A stretch of DNA of 64,000 nt from Actinomycetota bacterium (GCA_029978705.1 JAPOIY010000007.1:1-64000), one strand, 5' to 3'; positions 18,544-26,620 are shown, counted from the stretch's first letter. Translations and numbers: made by a program. The notes: generated by a model from the letters alone, not told the origin.

Positions 18544-18996
18544 GTGAGCACGACCGCCCCGCCTGACCAGCAGGCCCCGGTGCTGCCGGACGCCGCCCCG
18601 CGGCGTCCCGCGAGCCGGCCGACGTCGGGCCGGACCCTGGTCCTCTTCGGAGCGCTGCTCGCGGTCGCCCTCATGCTGGCGCTGCCGATCCGCACCTGGG
18701 TGGGGCAGCGTGCGGAGTTGGAGGCCATGCACGCCGACATCGTCGCGGCGCAGCAGCGGGTTGCCACTCTGCAGGAGGAGCAGCGGCTGTGGAACGACCC
18801 GGCCTTCGTGGAGGGTCAGGCGCGGCTGCGGCTCAACATGGTCAAACCCGGGGAGGCCGGGCTGATCACGCTGGATCACAGTGACCGGATCGGCGACGAG
18901 GCCCCCGAGCCGCCCCCGACCACCTGGTACGAGAAGGTCTGGCGGTCCACCGATACCGCCGCGGGGCGGCGCCCGGCGCCGGCCACCGGCGACTGA
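18544..18996 (+). CDS. Septum formation initiator FtsB/DivIC family
   Basis: A 150-residue bitopic cell-division protein. A proline-rich cytoplasmic segment (1-29) is followed by one membrane helix (about 30-48), then a coiled coil (50-82: QRAELEAMHADIVAAQQRVATLQEEQRLWND) and the FtsB/DivIC motif FVEGQARLRLNMVKPGE. Such proteins join FtsL and FtsQ to activate septal peptidoglycan synthesis. The long N-terminal extension is usual in actinobacteria. The stop overlaps the next ATG (TGATG). GTG 18544 lacks a good ribosome site; a GACGAT hexamer seven bases upstream could support a leaderless start. Confidence 0.82.
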   Translation: MSTTAPPDQQAPVLPDAAPRRPASRPTSGRTLVLFGALLAVALMLALPIRTWVGQRAELEAMHADIVAAQQRVATLQEEQRLWNDPAFVEGQARLRLNMVKPGEAGLITLDHSDRIGDEAPEPPPTTWYEKVWRSTDTAAGRRPAPATGD

Positions 18997-19508
18997 TGGC
19001 CCGGGGTGCCGAGCCCGCAGACCTGGCGCTCATGGCGCGGCAGCTCGGTCGCCCGATGCGGGGAGTGGCCGGTATCGCCCACCGTTGCCCCTGCGGGGCG
19101 CCCGATGTCGTGGCCACGGAGCCGCGGCTGCCGGACGGGACCCCGTTCCCCACGCTGTACTACCTGACCTGCCCCCGGGCCAACTCGGCCATCGGCACAC
19201 TCGAAGCCGACGGCCTGATGTCCGAACTGGCGCAGCGGCTGCAGGACGACCCGGACCTCGCCGCGGCCTACCGGGCGGCCCACGACCGTTACCTCGCCGA
19301 ACGGGAGGGGATCGCGCACGTGCCCGAGATCGCGGGGGTGTCGGCCGGCGGTATGCCCGATCGGGTCAAGTGCCTGCATGTGCTCGCCGCCCAGGCCCTC
19401 GCCGCCGGCCCGGGGGTCAATCCCCTGGGGGATGTCGTCGTGGCGGCGATCACGCCGTGGTGGACGCCGACCGACTGCAAGCACCGGTTCGAGGAGGAGA
19501 GCTCGTGA
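18996..19508 (+). CDS. DUF501 domain-containing protein
   Basis: A 170-residue cytoplasmic protein of the DUF501 family, which almost always follows ftsB in actinobacteria. It contains CPCGAPDVVATEPRLPDGTPFPTLYYLTCPRAN, with three cysteines in a CxC...C arrangement that could hold a metal, and a conserved ending MPDRVKCLHVLAAQALA with TPWWTPTDCKHRF. No function is established. It overlaps ftsB by one base and ppx/gppA by four bases. Confidence 0.8.
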   Translation: MARGAEPADLALMARQLGRPMRGVAGIAHRCPCGAPDVVATEPRLPDGTPFPTLYYLTCPRANSAIGTLEADGLMSELAQRLQDDPDLAAAYRAAHDRYLAEREGIAHVPEIAGVSAGGMPDRVKCLHVLAAQALAAGPGVNPLGDVVVAAITPWWTPTDCKHRFEEESS

Positions 19509-20440
19509 CTCCCTTGTCCGCGATCGACTGCGGGACCAACTCCATCCGCCTGCTCGTCGCCGAGGTCGCCGACGGTCACCTGGTGGATCTGGACCGGCGG
19601 ATGACGGTCGTGCGCCTCGGTGAAGGGGTGGACCGCACCGGGGTGCTGTCCGACGCGGCGCTGGCGCGTACCTTCGCGGCCTGTCGGGAGTACGGCGAGG
19701 TCCTCGCCTCCCTGGCCGCCGCACCCCCGCGCTTCGCGGCGACCTCGGCCAGCCGCGACGCGGCCAATGCCGAGGTCTTCGTCGCCGGGGTCCGCGAGAT
19801 CCTCGGCGTCACCCCGGAGGTCATCTCCGGTGAGGCCGAGGCCTCCCTGTCCTTCACCGGGGCGACCCGGGGGCTGCCCCACGAGGAGCCGGTGCTCGTG
19901 TTCGACATCGGTGGCGGGTCCACCGAGTTCGTCCGGGGCGCGCACGCTCGGGTGCAGGCGTCGGTGAGTGTCGACATGGGCTGCGTGCGGTTCCACGAGC
20001 GCTACCTGACCTCCGACCCGGTCCCCGCCGCCGAACTCGCGGCGCTGCGGGACGCGGCCGACGCGATGACGACCCGGGCGCTGGCTGCCGTTGACGTGTC
20101 CGCCGTGCGCGATGTCATCGGGGTCGCCGGGACGGTGACGACGGTTGCCGCCCTCGCCCTGGGCCTACCCACCTACGATGCGGCCGCCATCCACGGCAGC
20201 CGGATCCCGGCCGCCCACGTCGCGCGGGTCGCCGCGGACCTGGCGGCGCTCACGCTCGCGGAACGCACGGCCCTGCCGGTCATGCACCCCGGGCGGGCCG
20301 ACGTCATCGTGTCCGGTGCGACCATCCTGGACACGATCATGCGCCGCAGCGGCGCGGAGTGGCTGTTGGTCAGCGAGCACGACATCCTGGACGGCCTGGT
20401 GTGGTCGCAGCTGCCGGATCAGCCGAACGCGAGCCAGTAG
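19505..20440 (+). CDS. Exopolyphosphatase / pppGpp phosphatase (Ppx/GppA family)
   Basis: A 311-residue member of the ASKHA fold, which removes terminal phosphates from polyphosphate or converts pppGpp to ppGpp. AIDCGTNSIRLLVAE is the N-terminal phosphate-binding loop and VFDIGGGSTEFV the second phosphate motif; GVAGTVTTVAAL and VSEHDILDGLV follow. At this length it lacks the C-terminal HD domain of longer Ppx enzymes, as in other actinobacterial short forms. GTG 19505 has GAGGAG eight bases upstream and overlaps DUF501. Its last 22 bases overlap the end of the convergent ion-channel gene. Confidence 0.88.
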   Translation: MTPLSAIDCGTNSIRLLVAEVADGHLVDLDRRMTVVRLGEGVDRTGVLSDAALARTFAACREYGEVLASLAAAPPRFAATSASRDAANAEVFVAGVREILGVTPEVISGEAEASLSFTGATRGLPHEEPVLVFDIGGGSTEFVRGAHARVQASVSVDMGCVRFHERYLTSDPVPAAELAALRDAADAMTTRALAAVDVSAVRDVIGVAGTVTTVAALALGLPTYDAAAIHGSRIPAAHVARVAADLAALTLAERTALPVMHPGRADVIVSGATILDTIMRRSGAEWLLVSEHDILDGLVWSQLPDQPNASQ

Positions 20441-23010
20441 GCGACGAACACCAGGAACACGTACACCGGGTACCCGATCCGCATCACGCGGTCCAGGGTG
20501 CGGACCCGGGACAACTGCCGGTTGTCGGACAGATGTCTCCCGATGAGGGTGGCGACGATGCAGATGCCCGCGAGCAGGATGAACGCGTAGTAGGACCATT
20601 CGATGGCGACGGTGTAGTCCACCTGAGGCAGCGAGCCCGTCACGCTGTTGAGCATCACTGCTCCCGTGAGGATGCCGGTGACGCCGAAGGCGACGCGGGC
20701 CGGGGCGTCCTTGTAGGGGTACCACAGGGAGAAGTAGACGACGATGGTCAGCAGCAGCAGCGGCAGCAGGTTCTTCACCAGGAAGGACGGAACGTCGCGG
20801 GAGATCTCCGTGCTCGCCGACATCTGGGAGAAGGTGACCCCTCCCGAGGCGGCCACCCCCGGATCCCCCAGCGCCCAGGTGTTGCCGACGCTGCCCGGGT
20901 AGAAGGCCACGGCGTCGGCCTGCCAATTGGGGACCTCATCGATGGTGGCCGTGGCGTCGGTGCCGCTGCGCAGCCTCTCCTCCTGCGACTGCTGCAGGAC
21001 ATCGGGGTCGACGACGTAGGTGATCTGCGCCGCCGTGAGCTGGCGGTTCTGGATCGTCACCGGCAGGGTCTGGGTGTCGAAGGGGAAGTCGTTGAAGGCC
21101 ATTGAGGCGCGGAACGTGCCCTTGACGCGGAACAGCTGGTACTCCTCACCCTCGGTCTGCGAGACCCGCTCCGGCTCGGCCAGGGCCAGGGACGGGTCGA
21201 CGGCATTGACGAACTCCACGTCGGTGGGCGCGCCGGACCCGCCGTCGAACTTGAACCAGATGAAGAAGTCAGCCGAGAAGGACTGCGTGGCCGGGTCGAG
21301 TTCGGAGATCTGGTTGATGTTGAAGCCCGTCGAGACGACCCGCTGGATGGTGTAGAAGGTGCCATCGCTCCGGAAGGCCCACCCGCGGTCGATCTGTTCG
21401 TCCACCGAGACACCGGCCTCCTCGGTGTACGGCGAGATCTGGAACGGCGACGACTGGATGAGCACGTCGCCGGACCCCGAGACGTACCCGCGGTCGAACG
21501 CCGACGTCCGGACGGCGGCGTTGCCGGCGTCGAAGTACAGCGGGCCGGTGATCGTGGGCAGCGCCGTCTCGGGGCTGCGGGCCAGGTTCCACCGGTCGCG
21601 GATGGTCTCGCGGTCGCCCACGAGGTCCTTGGTGCCCCAGGTCGCGGCGCCGTCGATCAGAGCGTCGGTGATCGCGTTGACCGCGTCGTAGGTGGTTCCG
21701 GCCGTCCAGCCGGGGGAGTAGCCCAGAATGCCGAACAGCTGGTCGTACAGGTCCACCGCGGGACCGTTCAGAGTGCCCGCGTTGAGAGGTGTGGCCGCCT
21801 GTACGCGCCGCAGATGGTCGGGGTCGGCGGCGGCCAGGCCACGGAAGAAGTCGGAGTTCGCCAGGGAGTCCCCGACGACCACCGGTGCTGTCACCTGCAG
21901 CCGGTCGAGCTCGTCGAAGAACTCCTTGCAGTCGGGGTCGAGGGTGGCCAGCACAACCTGATCCGCGTCACTGCGCGCGACTGCCCGGGCCGCGGCGACG
22001 AGCTCCCGGTCGCGGACCGCCGGGACCGCGTCGGCCGTGAGCGTGACCGTGTCGAGCACCTTCGGCCGGAATCGGTCCCCGTACAGCCGCGTCGGCTTCG
22101 TGTAGGCGTCGCGGAAGCCCTCGCTGATCGTGGTGCCGTAGGAGTCGTCGGTCGCCACGATGACGGCGCGCCGGGTCTCCTCCGCGCCGAGCGCGTACAG
22201 CGCGATGTCCTTGCCCTGCTGGGTGTTGTCGAACACCGACCGGAAGTACCACGGCCGGTTCTCCGTCACGTTGTCTGCCGTGGCCGCGGGCGTGATGGCC
22301 GGCATCCCGGCCGCGTCGTAGATGGGGGCGGCGGCTTCGGACGTCCTGCTGTACGAGTGGCCGATCACGGCCACGTAGCGCCCGTCGTCGACGATCTCCT
22401 GCGCGACCGCGGCCGCCTTGGCCGGGTCGCCGTCGTCGTAGTAGGTGACGATCTCGATGTTCTGCCGGGAGGTCGCCTCGTACTGGTTCCAGGTGGCGGC
22501 AGCCAGTTCCGCGGCCGTCTCCTCCTCGGACTCCTGGCCGCCCGGAGTGGCCACCACCAGAGCGATGTAGGTCGTCTGGGCCCGGCTCAGTGACCACAGC
22601 GAGATGATCATGACGCCGATCACCGCCACGATCAGCACGACGCCGAGGTGCTGCAGCGTGCGCCTGCGCTTCTGCCGGCGCACCTCCTCCGCGTACCCGG
22701 TGATGAACTCGGGAGGGGGCGGGTCGATGATCGGCGACAGTTCGGGGGGCTGCTTGGCCTTCGCGCTTCCGAGCCGGCCCAGTGCCGGGATGGCCTTGTG
22801 CTGCGGATCCAGGTCCCGGACCTTCTGCAGGCAGAACTTCTCCTCGCCGGGGCTCTCCGTCACCGCCGCGAACCACAGCCAGGCCGGTTCGTAGTCGGGG
22901 TCCACGGCCAGCGCCTCGGCCAGGAGTGTGCGCGCGTCCTCGATGTCGCCCCGTTCCGCCGCGGCGATCGCCTGGCGCGTGCGCTCGGCTGCGAAGACCT
23001 TCTCAGCCAC
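20419..23010 (-). CDS. Pentameric ligand-gated ion channel fused to a LIVBP-type binding domain
   Basis: An 863-residue membrane receptor. Order: cytosolic TPR-like helices (about 10-75); membrane helix (122-140); type I periplasmic-binding/ANF-receptor-like domain (about 146-500) with AVIGHSYSRTSEAAAPIY; pLGIC ligand-binding domain (about 550-740) with the Pro-loop FPFDTQ at 642-647; four channel helices (742-763, 770-792, 801-822, 843-861). The M2 helix starts Pro770-Ala771-Arg772, matching -2', -1' and 0' of animal glycine/GABA receptors, with Thr778 at 6' and Leu781 at 9', predicting an anion pore. Cysteines are only at 60, 361 and 817, so there is no Cys-loop disulfide. GTG 23010 has GAGGTG upstream. 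Monocistronic; ligand unknown. Confidence 0.85.
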   Translation of the reverse strand: MAEKVFAAERTRQAIAAAERGDIEDARTLLAEALAVDPDYEPAWLWFAAVTESPGEEKFCLQKVRDLDPQHKAIPALGRLGSAKAKQPPELSPIIDPPPPEFITGYAEEVRRQKRRRTLQHLGVVLIVAVIGVMIISLWSLSRAQTTYIALVVATPGGQESEEETAAELAAATWNQYEATSRQNIEIVTYYDDGDPAKAAAVAQEIVDDGRYVAVIGHSYSRTSEAAAPIYDAAGMPAITPAATADNVTENRPWYFRSVFDNTQQGKDIALYALGAEETRRAVIVATDDSYGTTISEGFRDAYTKPTRLYGDRFRPKVLDTVTLTADAVPAVRDRELVAAARAVARSDADQVVLATLDPDCKEFFDELDRLQVTAPVVVGDSLANSDFFRGLAAADPDHLRRVQAATPLNAGTLNGPAVDLYDQLFGILGYSPGWTAGTTYDAVNAITDALIDGAATWGTKDLVGDRETIRDRWNLARSPETALPTITGPLYFDAGNAAVRTSAFDRGYVSGSGDVLIQSSPFQISPYTEEAGVSVDEQIDRGWAFRSDGTFYTIQRVVSTGFNINQISELDPATQSFSADFFIWFKFDGGSGAPTDVEFVNAVDPSLALAEPERVSQTEGEEYQLFRVKGTFRASMAFNDFPFDTQTLPVTIQNRQLTAAQITYVVDPDVLQQSQEERLRSGTDATATIDEVPNWQADAVAFYPGSVGNTWALGDPGVAASGGVTFSQMSASTEISRDVPSFLVKNLLPLLLLTIVVYFSLWYPYKDAPARVAFGVTGILTGAVMLNSVTGSLPQVDYTVAIEWSYYAFILLAGICIVATLIGRHLSDNRQLSRVRTLDRVMRIGYPVYVFLVFVAYWLAFG

Positions 23011-23119
23011 CCGTCACCTCGTTCACTGTTGCCGAACGCATCCTGGCACCGTCGTCCCGGACCCGCACCCGGTTCCGCCATTCCGGGAACCGGGGTGGGC
23101 GACCGTCCCGCGGCGTCGG

Positions 23120-23125
23120 TACGGT
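23120..23125 (+). promoter_or_regulatory. -10 box for leaderless ACT-domain gene
   Basis: TACGGT, six bases before ATG 23132, with no Shine-Dalgarno sequence between. Confidence 0.55.
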
Positions 23126-23131
23126 GGCGGT

Positions 23132-23650
23132 ATGCCCTCGATCGCGGTGACTGTCGTCGGCCAGGACCGTCCGGGAATCGTGCATCGCGTCACCTCCGAG
23201 ATCGCCGACCTGCACGGCAACCTCGAGGACTCGTCGATGAGTCTGCTGCGCGGTCACTTCGCGATGACGCTGATCGCCGACCTCCCCGACCTCGCATCCG
23301 TCGTGCTGCTGGAGGAGGCCCTGGCGGACCTGCGCCACACAGGCCTCGCGGTGGCGGTCTTCGAGGTTCCCGGGGACGAGAGCCACGAGAGCGGCCGGTC
23401 CGCGCGGATGTCCGTCCACGGGGCCGACCGGCCCGGCATCGTGCGCGCTGCCACCGATGTGGTCCAACGCTCCGGCGGCAACATCACCGACCTGAGCACC
23501 CGCCTCGGGTCCGAGCTCTACGTGCTCTCCGCCGACATCACGTTCCCGCCGGACACGGACCTGCCCGCGGTGGCGGAGCTTCTCCAGGGGCGGCTGGCGG
23601 AGCTGGGTGTCCACGCGACCCTGGTGACGGACGACGAGGAGATGCTCTGA
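23132..23650 (+). CDS. Tandem ACT-domain protein (GcvR-like)
   Basis: A 172-residue cytoplasmic protein made of two ACT domains. The first opens IAVTVVGQDRPGIVHRVTSEIADLHGNLEDSSM (about 3-80) and the second MSVHGADRPGIVRAATDVVQRSGGNITDLSTR (about 92-168). Both keep the DRPGIV loop that forms amino-acid-binding sites at ACT dimer interfaces. GcvR, the glycine-cleavage repressor of E. coli, has this architecture, but no gcv genes are near, so an amino-acid sensor is all that can be said. Its last bases overlap the deformylase frame, suggesting an operon with def. Confidence 0.78.
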   Translation: MPSIAVTVVGQDRPGIVHRVTSEIADLHGNLEDSSMSLLRGHFAMTLIADLPDLASVVLLEEALADLRHTGLAVAVFEVPGDESHESGRSARMSVHGADRPGIVRAATDVVQRSGGNITDLSTRLGSELYVLSADITFPPDTDLPAVAELLQGRLAELGVHATLVTDDEEML

Positions 23651-23685
23651 GCGGGATCCTGCTGCCGGGCCTGCCTCCCGGTCGG

Positions 23686-24183
23686 GTGCGCCCGGTCGTG
23701 TCCGCGCCGGCTGCGGTTCTGGCCCGGCGGTGCCGCGACGTGGCCGCCGACGACCCCGAAGTGGCGCAACTGGCCGCCGACCTGCTGGCGACCATGGACG
23801 AGTCGCCGGGGTGTGTGGGGCTGGCCGCCAACCAGATCGACGTGCCGTGGCGGGTCTTCTGCGTGGACGTCAGTCGCCACCCCAAGACAGTGACCAGCCA
23901 CGGCCGGTTCGTGCTGGTCAACCCCGTCCTGGTGAGGGCCACCCGCAAGGAGCGGGCGCGGGAGGGGTGTATGTCCGTACCCGACTTCACCGGCGATGTG
24001 CGCCGCGCCACGCGGGTGACCGTCGCGGGCCAACTGCCCGGCACCGGCCGGCAGGTCGAGGTGGTCACCGACGCCTTCGAAGCCCGCGCCCTGCAGCACG
24101 AACTGGATCATGTGGACGGACTGCTGTTCCTCGACCGGGCGGTCGGCCCCCACGCCATTCATCCCCGCCGCACCTACCAGTGA
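23686..24183 (+). CDS. def: Peptide deformylase
   Basis: A metalloenzyme that removes the formyl group from nascent proteins. Motif 1 is CVGLAANQ (the usual first Gly is Cys), motif 2 EGCMSVP with the metal-ligand Cys, motif 3 QHELDHVDG with the two His ligands and catalytic Glu. From GTG 23686 it is 165 residues, starting VRPVVSAPAAVLA, a good match to typical openings. A CTG at 23647, five bases after GAGGAG and overlapping the ACT gene stop, is in frame and would add 13 residues; I cannot exclude it. It precedes the tRNA-Leu gene. Confidence 0.88.
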   Translation: MRPVVSAPAAVLARRCRDVAADDPEVAQLAADLLATMDESPGCVGLAANQIDVPWRVFCVDVSRHPKTVTSHGRFVLVNPVLVRATRKERAREGCMSVPDFTGDVRRATRVTVAGQLPGTGRQVEVVTDAFEARALQHELDHVDGLLFLDRAVGPHAIHPRRTYQ

Positions 24184-24197
24184 GGCACCCCGGGGCA

Positions 24198-24203
24198 TAG
24201 GCT
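24198..24203 (+). promoter_or_regulatory. -10 box for tRNA-Leu
   Basis: TAGGCT, nine bases before the mature tRNA 5' end, so the transcript would have almost no 5' leader. Confidence 0.5.
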
Positions 24204-24212
24204 GACGCCCGC

Positions 24213-24296
24213 GCCCGGATGGCGGAATCGGCAGACGCAGGAGGCTTAAACCCTCCGACCGGCAACGGTGTGTGGGTTCAAGTCCCACTCCGGGCA
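24213..24296 (+). tRNA. tRNA-Leu (anticodon UAA)
   Basis: Acceptor arms GCCCGGA (24213-24219) and TCCGGGC (24289-24295) pair perfectly, with discriminator A at 24296; CCA is not encoded. The anticodon stem GGAGG/CCTCC encloses loop CTTAAAC, giving anticodon TAA at 24247-24249. A long variable arm and GGTTCAAGTCC T-arm fit class II tRNA-Leu. It decodes UUA, the rarest leucine codon in such genomes, as bldA does in Streptomyces. Confidence 0.95.
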
Positions 24297-24431
24297 CTCG
24301 CGGGGCGGATTCCCCCGGAGGTGCAGCGACGGGTCCCGCCGTGGGAATGCCGCGGGTGCGGTTTCGCTTCATAATTCAGGGGTAGGTGACCCCATACTGG
24401 AAGCCACGCAGACAACGGGAGTGGATGCACG

Positions 24432-25271
24432 GTGCAGAGTCGCAACCCGGTCCTCAACAGGATCGACAGCCAGAGCACGTCCGACAGCGGGTTCGCCTAC
24501 GACGAGGGGCGCACCGCCTACCAGCAAGCAGGCGTCACCACCCTGCAGTCCACCGCGACCGAGCCCGGAGACGCGACAGCGGGCCCCGCGGTGACCCTCC
24601 ACGACGTCATCGTCAAGACCGGGATCAACTTCGTCGTCCTGGTGCTGGCGGCTGTCGTCGGCTGGCAGTTGGCCCCCACGATGCCGTGGATCACGTGGGT
24701 CGCCATGTTCGTCGGACTGGGGCTGGGCCTGGCCAACACCTTCATGCGCTCGATCAAGCCACCGCTCGTTCTCGCCTACTCCCTCGCCGAAGGGATCTTC
24801 CTCGGCGGGATCTCGTGGTGGTACGACTGGCTGGTTCGGCAGGACAACCCCGAGTACACCGGGCTCATCTCCCAGGCGATCATCGGGACCTTCGTCGCCT
24901 TCGGGGTCATGCTGGTGCTCTACACCACCCGGATCATCAAGGTGAACGGCACCTTCATGAAGGTCATGATGGTGGCCCTCATCAGTTACGCGCTGATCGC
25001 CTTGGCCTCGCTGATCGCGGCCCTGTTCGGGGTCGGCGGCGGCTGGGGGTTCTACGGGGTCGGCACCCTCGGGCTGCTGCTGTGCGCCTTCGGTGTGCTG
25101 CTCGCCGCGTTCACGCTGAACCTGGACTTCGCCGCCATCGAACAGGGCATCCGGATGGGGCTGCCCGAGCGGGAGTCCTGGCGGATGTCCTTCGGGTTGC
25201 TGGTCACCCTCGTGTGGCTCTACCTGGAGATCCTGCGCCTCCTGGCACTGGTGGCCCTCAGCCGGGATTGA
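24432..25271 (+). CDS. Bax inhibitor-1 / YccA family membrane protein
   Basis: A 279-residue protein with a soluble N-terminus of about 55 residues and then seven membrane helices. PPLVLAYSLAEGIFLGGIS (about residues 110-130) is the family signature, and the ending with LNLDFAAIEQGIRMGLPERESWRMSFGLLVTLVWLYLEILRLL carries the conserved acidic pair of the seventh helix region. BI-1 relatives such as YetJ are pH-sensitive calcium-leak channels; that role here is inference. GTG 24432 is the start. A CATAAT -10-like box at 24370-24375 lies upstream in a locally AT-richer stretch. It is convergent with the small DUF4287 gene 14 bases away. Confidence 0.88.
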   Translation: MQSRNPVLNRIDSQSTSDSGFAYDEGRTAYQQAGVTTLQSTATEPGDATAGPAVTLHDVIVKTGINFVVLVLAAVVGWQLAPTMPWITWVAMFVGLGLGLANTFMRSIKPPLVLAYSLAEGIFLGGISWWYDWLVRQDNPEYTGLISQAIIGTFVAFGVMLVLYTTRIIKVNGTFMKVMMVALISYALIALASLIAALFGVGGGWGFYGVGTLGLLLCAFGVLLAAFTLNLDFAAIEQGIRMGLPERESWRMSFGLLVTLVWLYLEILRLLALVALSRD

Positions 25272-25284
25272 GGGGCCCCGCTCC

Positions 25285-25515
25285 TCAGGTGAGTTTGCGG
25301 GCCGCGCGGACCTTGTCGTACTCGTGGACGATGGCGGTCGCCTGTCCGTGGGACAGGTCGTACTCGGATCGCAGCCAGTTGACGCGTTCGTCGAACCGGG
25401 ACAGCGCCGGTCCGTTCTCGAGGATGACGTACCACTCGGTCAGTTCCTTGCCGGTGGCGCTCGGGATGCGCTCCACCAACTGACGGTGGGTCTCCTCGGA
25501 ATGGTGCAGCGTCAT
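25285..25515 (-). CDS. Small DUF4287-like protein
   Basis: A 76-residue cytoplasmic protein. ATG 25515 is chosen over an upstream in-frame start because GGGAGG lies four bases before it. The sequence TGKELTEWYVILE, then FDERVNWLRSEYDLSHGQATAIVHEYDK matches the pattern of DUF4287: a tryptophan helix, a VxWL helix and a GHGQA-like turn. Relatives are short helical proteins of unknown role. It is monocistronic and convergent with the BI-1 gene. Confidence 0.6.
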   Translation of the reverse strand: MTLHHSEETHRQLVERIPSATGKELTEWYVILENGPALSRFDERVNWLRSEYDLSHGQATAIVHEYDKVRAARKLT

Positions 25516-25597
25516 GGGGCCTCCCGGGTGCGATGTGTCCGTGGCCACCGTACTCCCGGACCGGCACGCACGATGCCGGACCCTCCCCGGCGCCCGA

Positions 25598-26620
25598 TCA
25601 TCCCGCCGGAACGTCGCCGCCCGGCGCGGCCGGGGCGACGCCAGTGGTCCCTGGCTCGTCGGCGGGCCGTTCCGGGACGCTCCGGTCCAGGCGGCGCCGG
25701 CGCCCGAGGGCCCAGCGGCCGCGCTCGGTGGGCATCAGTTCCGTGCCGGGATTCGCGACCGCGTCGGCGGCCAGTTCCGCCAGCGGTCCCGTGACCGTGG
25801 CGCTGTACAACTCGGGCAGGATCTCGCCGGACTCCCCGCGGCTGAGGGCGGCCAGCACCGCGGGCGCGAGCGCCTGAGCCACGGCCTCGTAGCCCTCCGT
25901 CGAAGGGTGGAAGCGGTCCGCCGAGAACAGCTGCCAGGGGCGGGAGGTGAACTCGGGGCCGAGCAGGTCGCCCAGCGACACCGCGCGCCCCCCTTCCTTG
26001 ACCACCTCGACGGCCTGGGCCGCTGCGACCTGGCGCGACCAGCGGGAGGCGACCCACCGCATCGGGGGCTGGAACGGCTGGATGGTGCCGAGGTCGGGCG
26101 TGGTGCCCATCACCACCTGCACACCCTGTTTGCGCAGCCGCCGGACGGCGCGGCGCAGGTAGTGCACGGACGTCGCGGGCCGGACGAGGTGGGTGACGTC
26201 GTTGCCCCCGATGATGATCACCGCGACGTGGGGTCGGTAATGCAGTGCGCGGGTGACCTGCACGTCCAGGTCGCGGGACCGGGCTCCCACGACGGCGGTG
26301 TTCGACAGCACGACCCCCTGTCCCGTGTAGTCGGCCACCAGCCGTGCGAGTTGTGCGCCGACGGTGTCCGCGGCCCGTTCGGCCCCCAGCCCGGCGGCCA
26401 ACGAGTCGCCGATGATCACCAGCCGCCGGGACGGTCCCTTGGAGCGCCCGTACCGACCGTCGTCGTAGGGGGCCGCGTCCCGCCGGGGACCGATGGCACG
26501 TTTGGCCTGCTGGCCCTGCGCGGCGATCACACCGACCGCGGCTGCCCCCAAACCCAGCGCCGCGCCACTGCCGATGGCGGCGGAGCGGGCCAGGAGGCGC
26601 GCGTCGGGGGCGTGGACCAC
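25598..26620 (-). CDS. SGNH/GDSL hydrolase with N-terminal hydrophobic segment
   Basis: A 340-residue predicted esterase. Ser73 in IIGDSLAAG (block I), Asn140 in GGND (block III) and the Asp235/His238 pair in SADRFHPS (block V) complete the catalytic set; block II Gly is probably in NTAVVGARS. Residues 15-36 are hydrophobic (AIGSGAALGLGAAAVGVIAA), giving an uncleaved anchor or signal. The last 60 residues are low-complexity Arg/Pro-rich. The substrate is unknown; lipid or acetylated-glycan esterase are options. It starts GTG 26620, with CACTAT six bases upstream, possibly leaderless. Confidence 0.8.
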   Translation of the reverse strand: MVHAPDARLLARSAAIGSGAALGLGAAAVGVIAAQGQQAKRAIGPRRDAAPYDDGRYGRSKGPSRRLVIIGDSLAAGLGAERAADTVGAQLARLVADYTGQGVVLSNTAVVGARSRDLDVQVTRALHYRPHVAVIIIGGNDVTHLVRPATSVHYLRRAVRRLRKQGVQVVMGTTPDLGTIQPFQPPMRWVASRWSRQVAAAQAVEVVKEGGRAVSLGDLLGPEFTSRPWQLFSADRFHPSTEGYEAVAQALAPAVLAALSRGESGEILPELYSATVTGPLAELAADAVANPGTELMPTERGRWALGRRRRLDRSVPERPADEPGTTGVAPAAPGGDVPAG

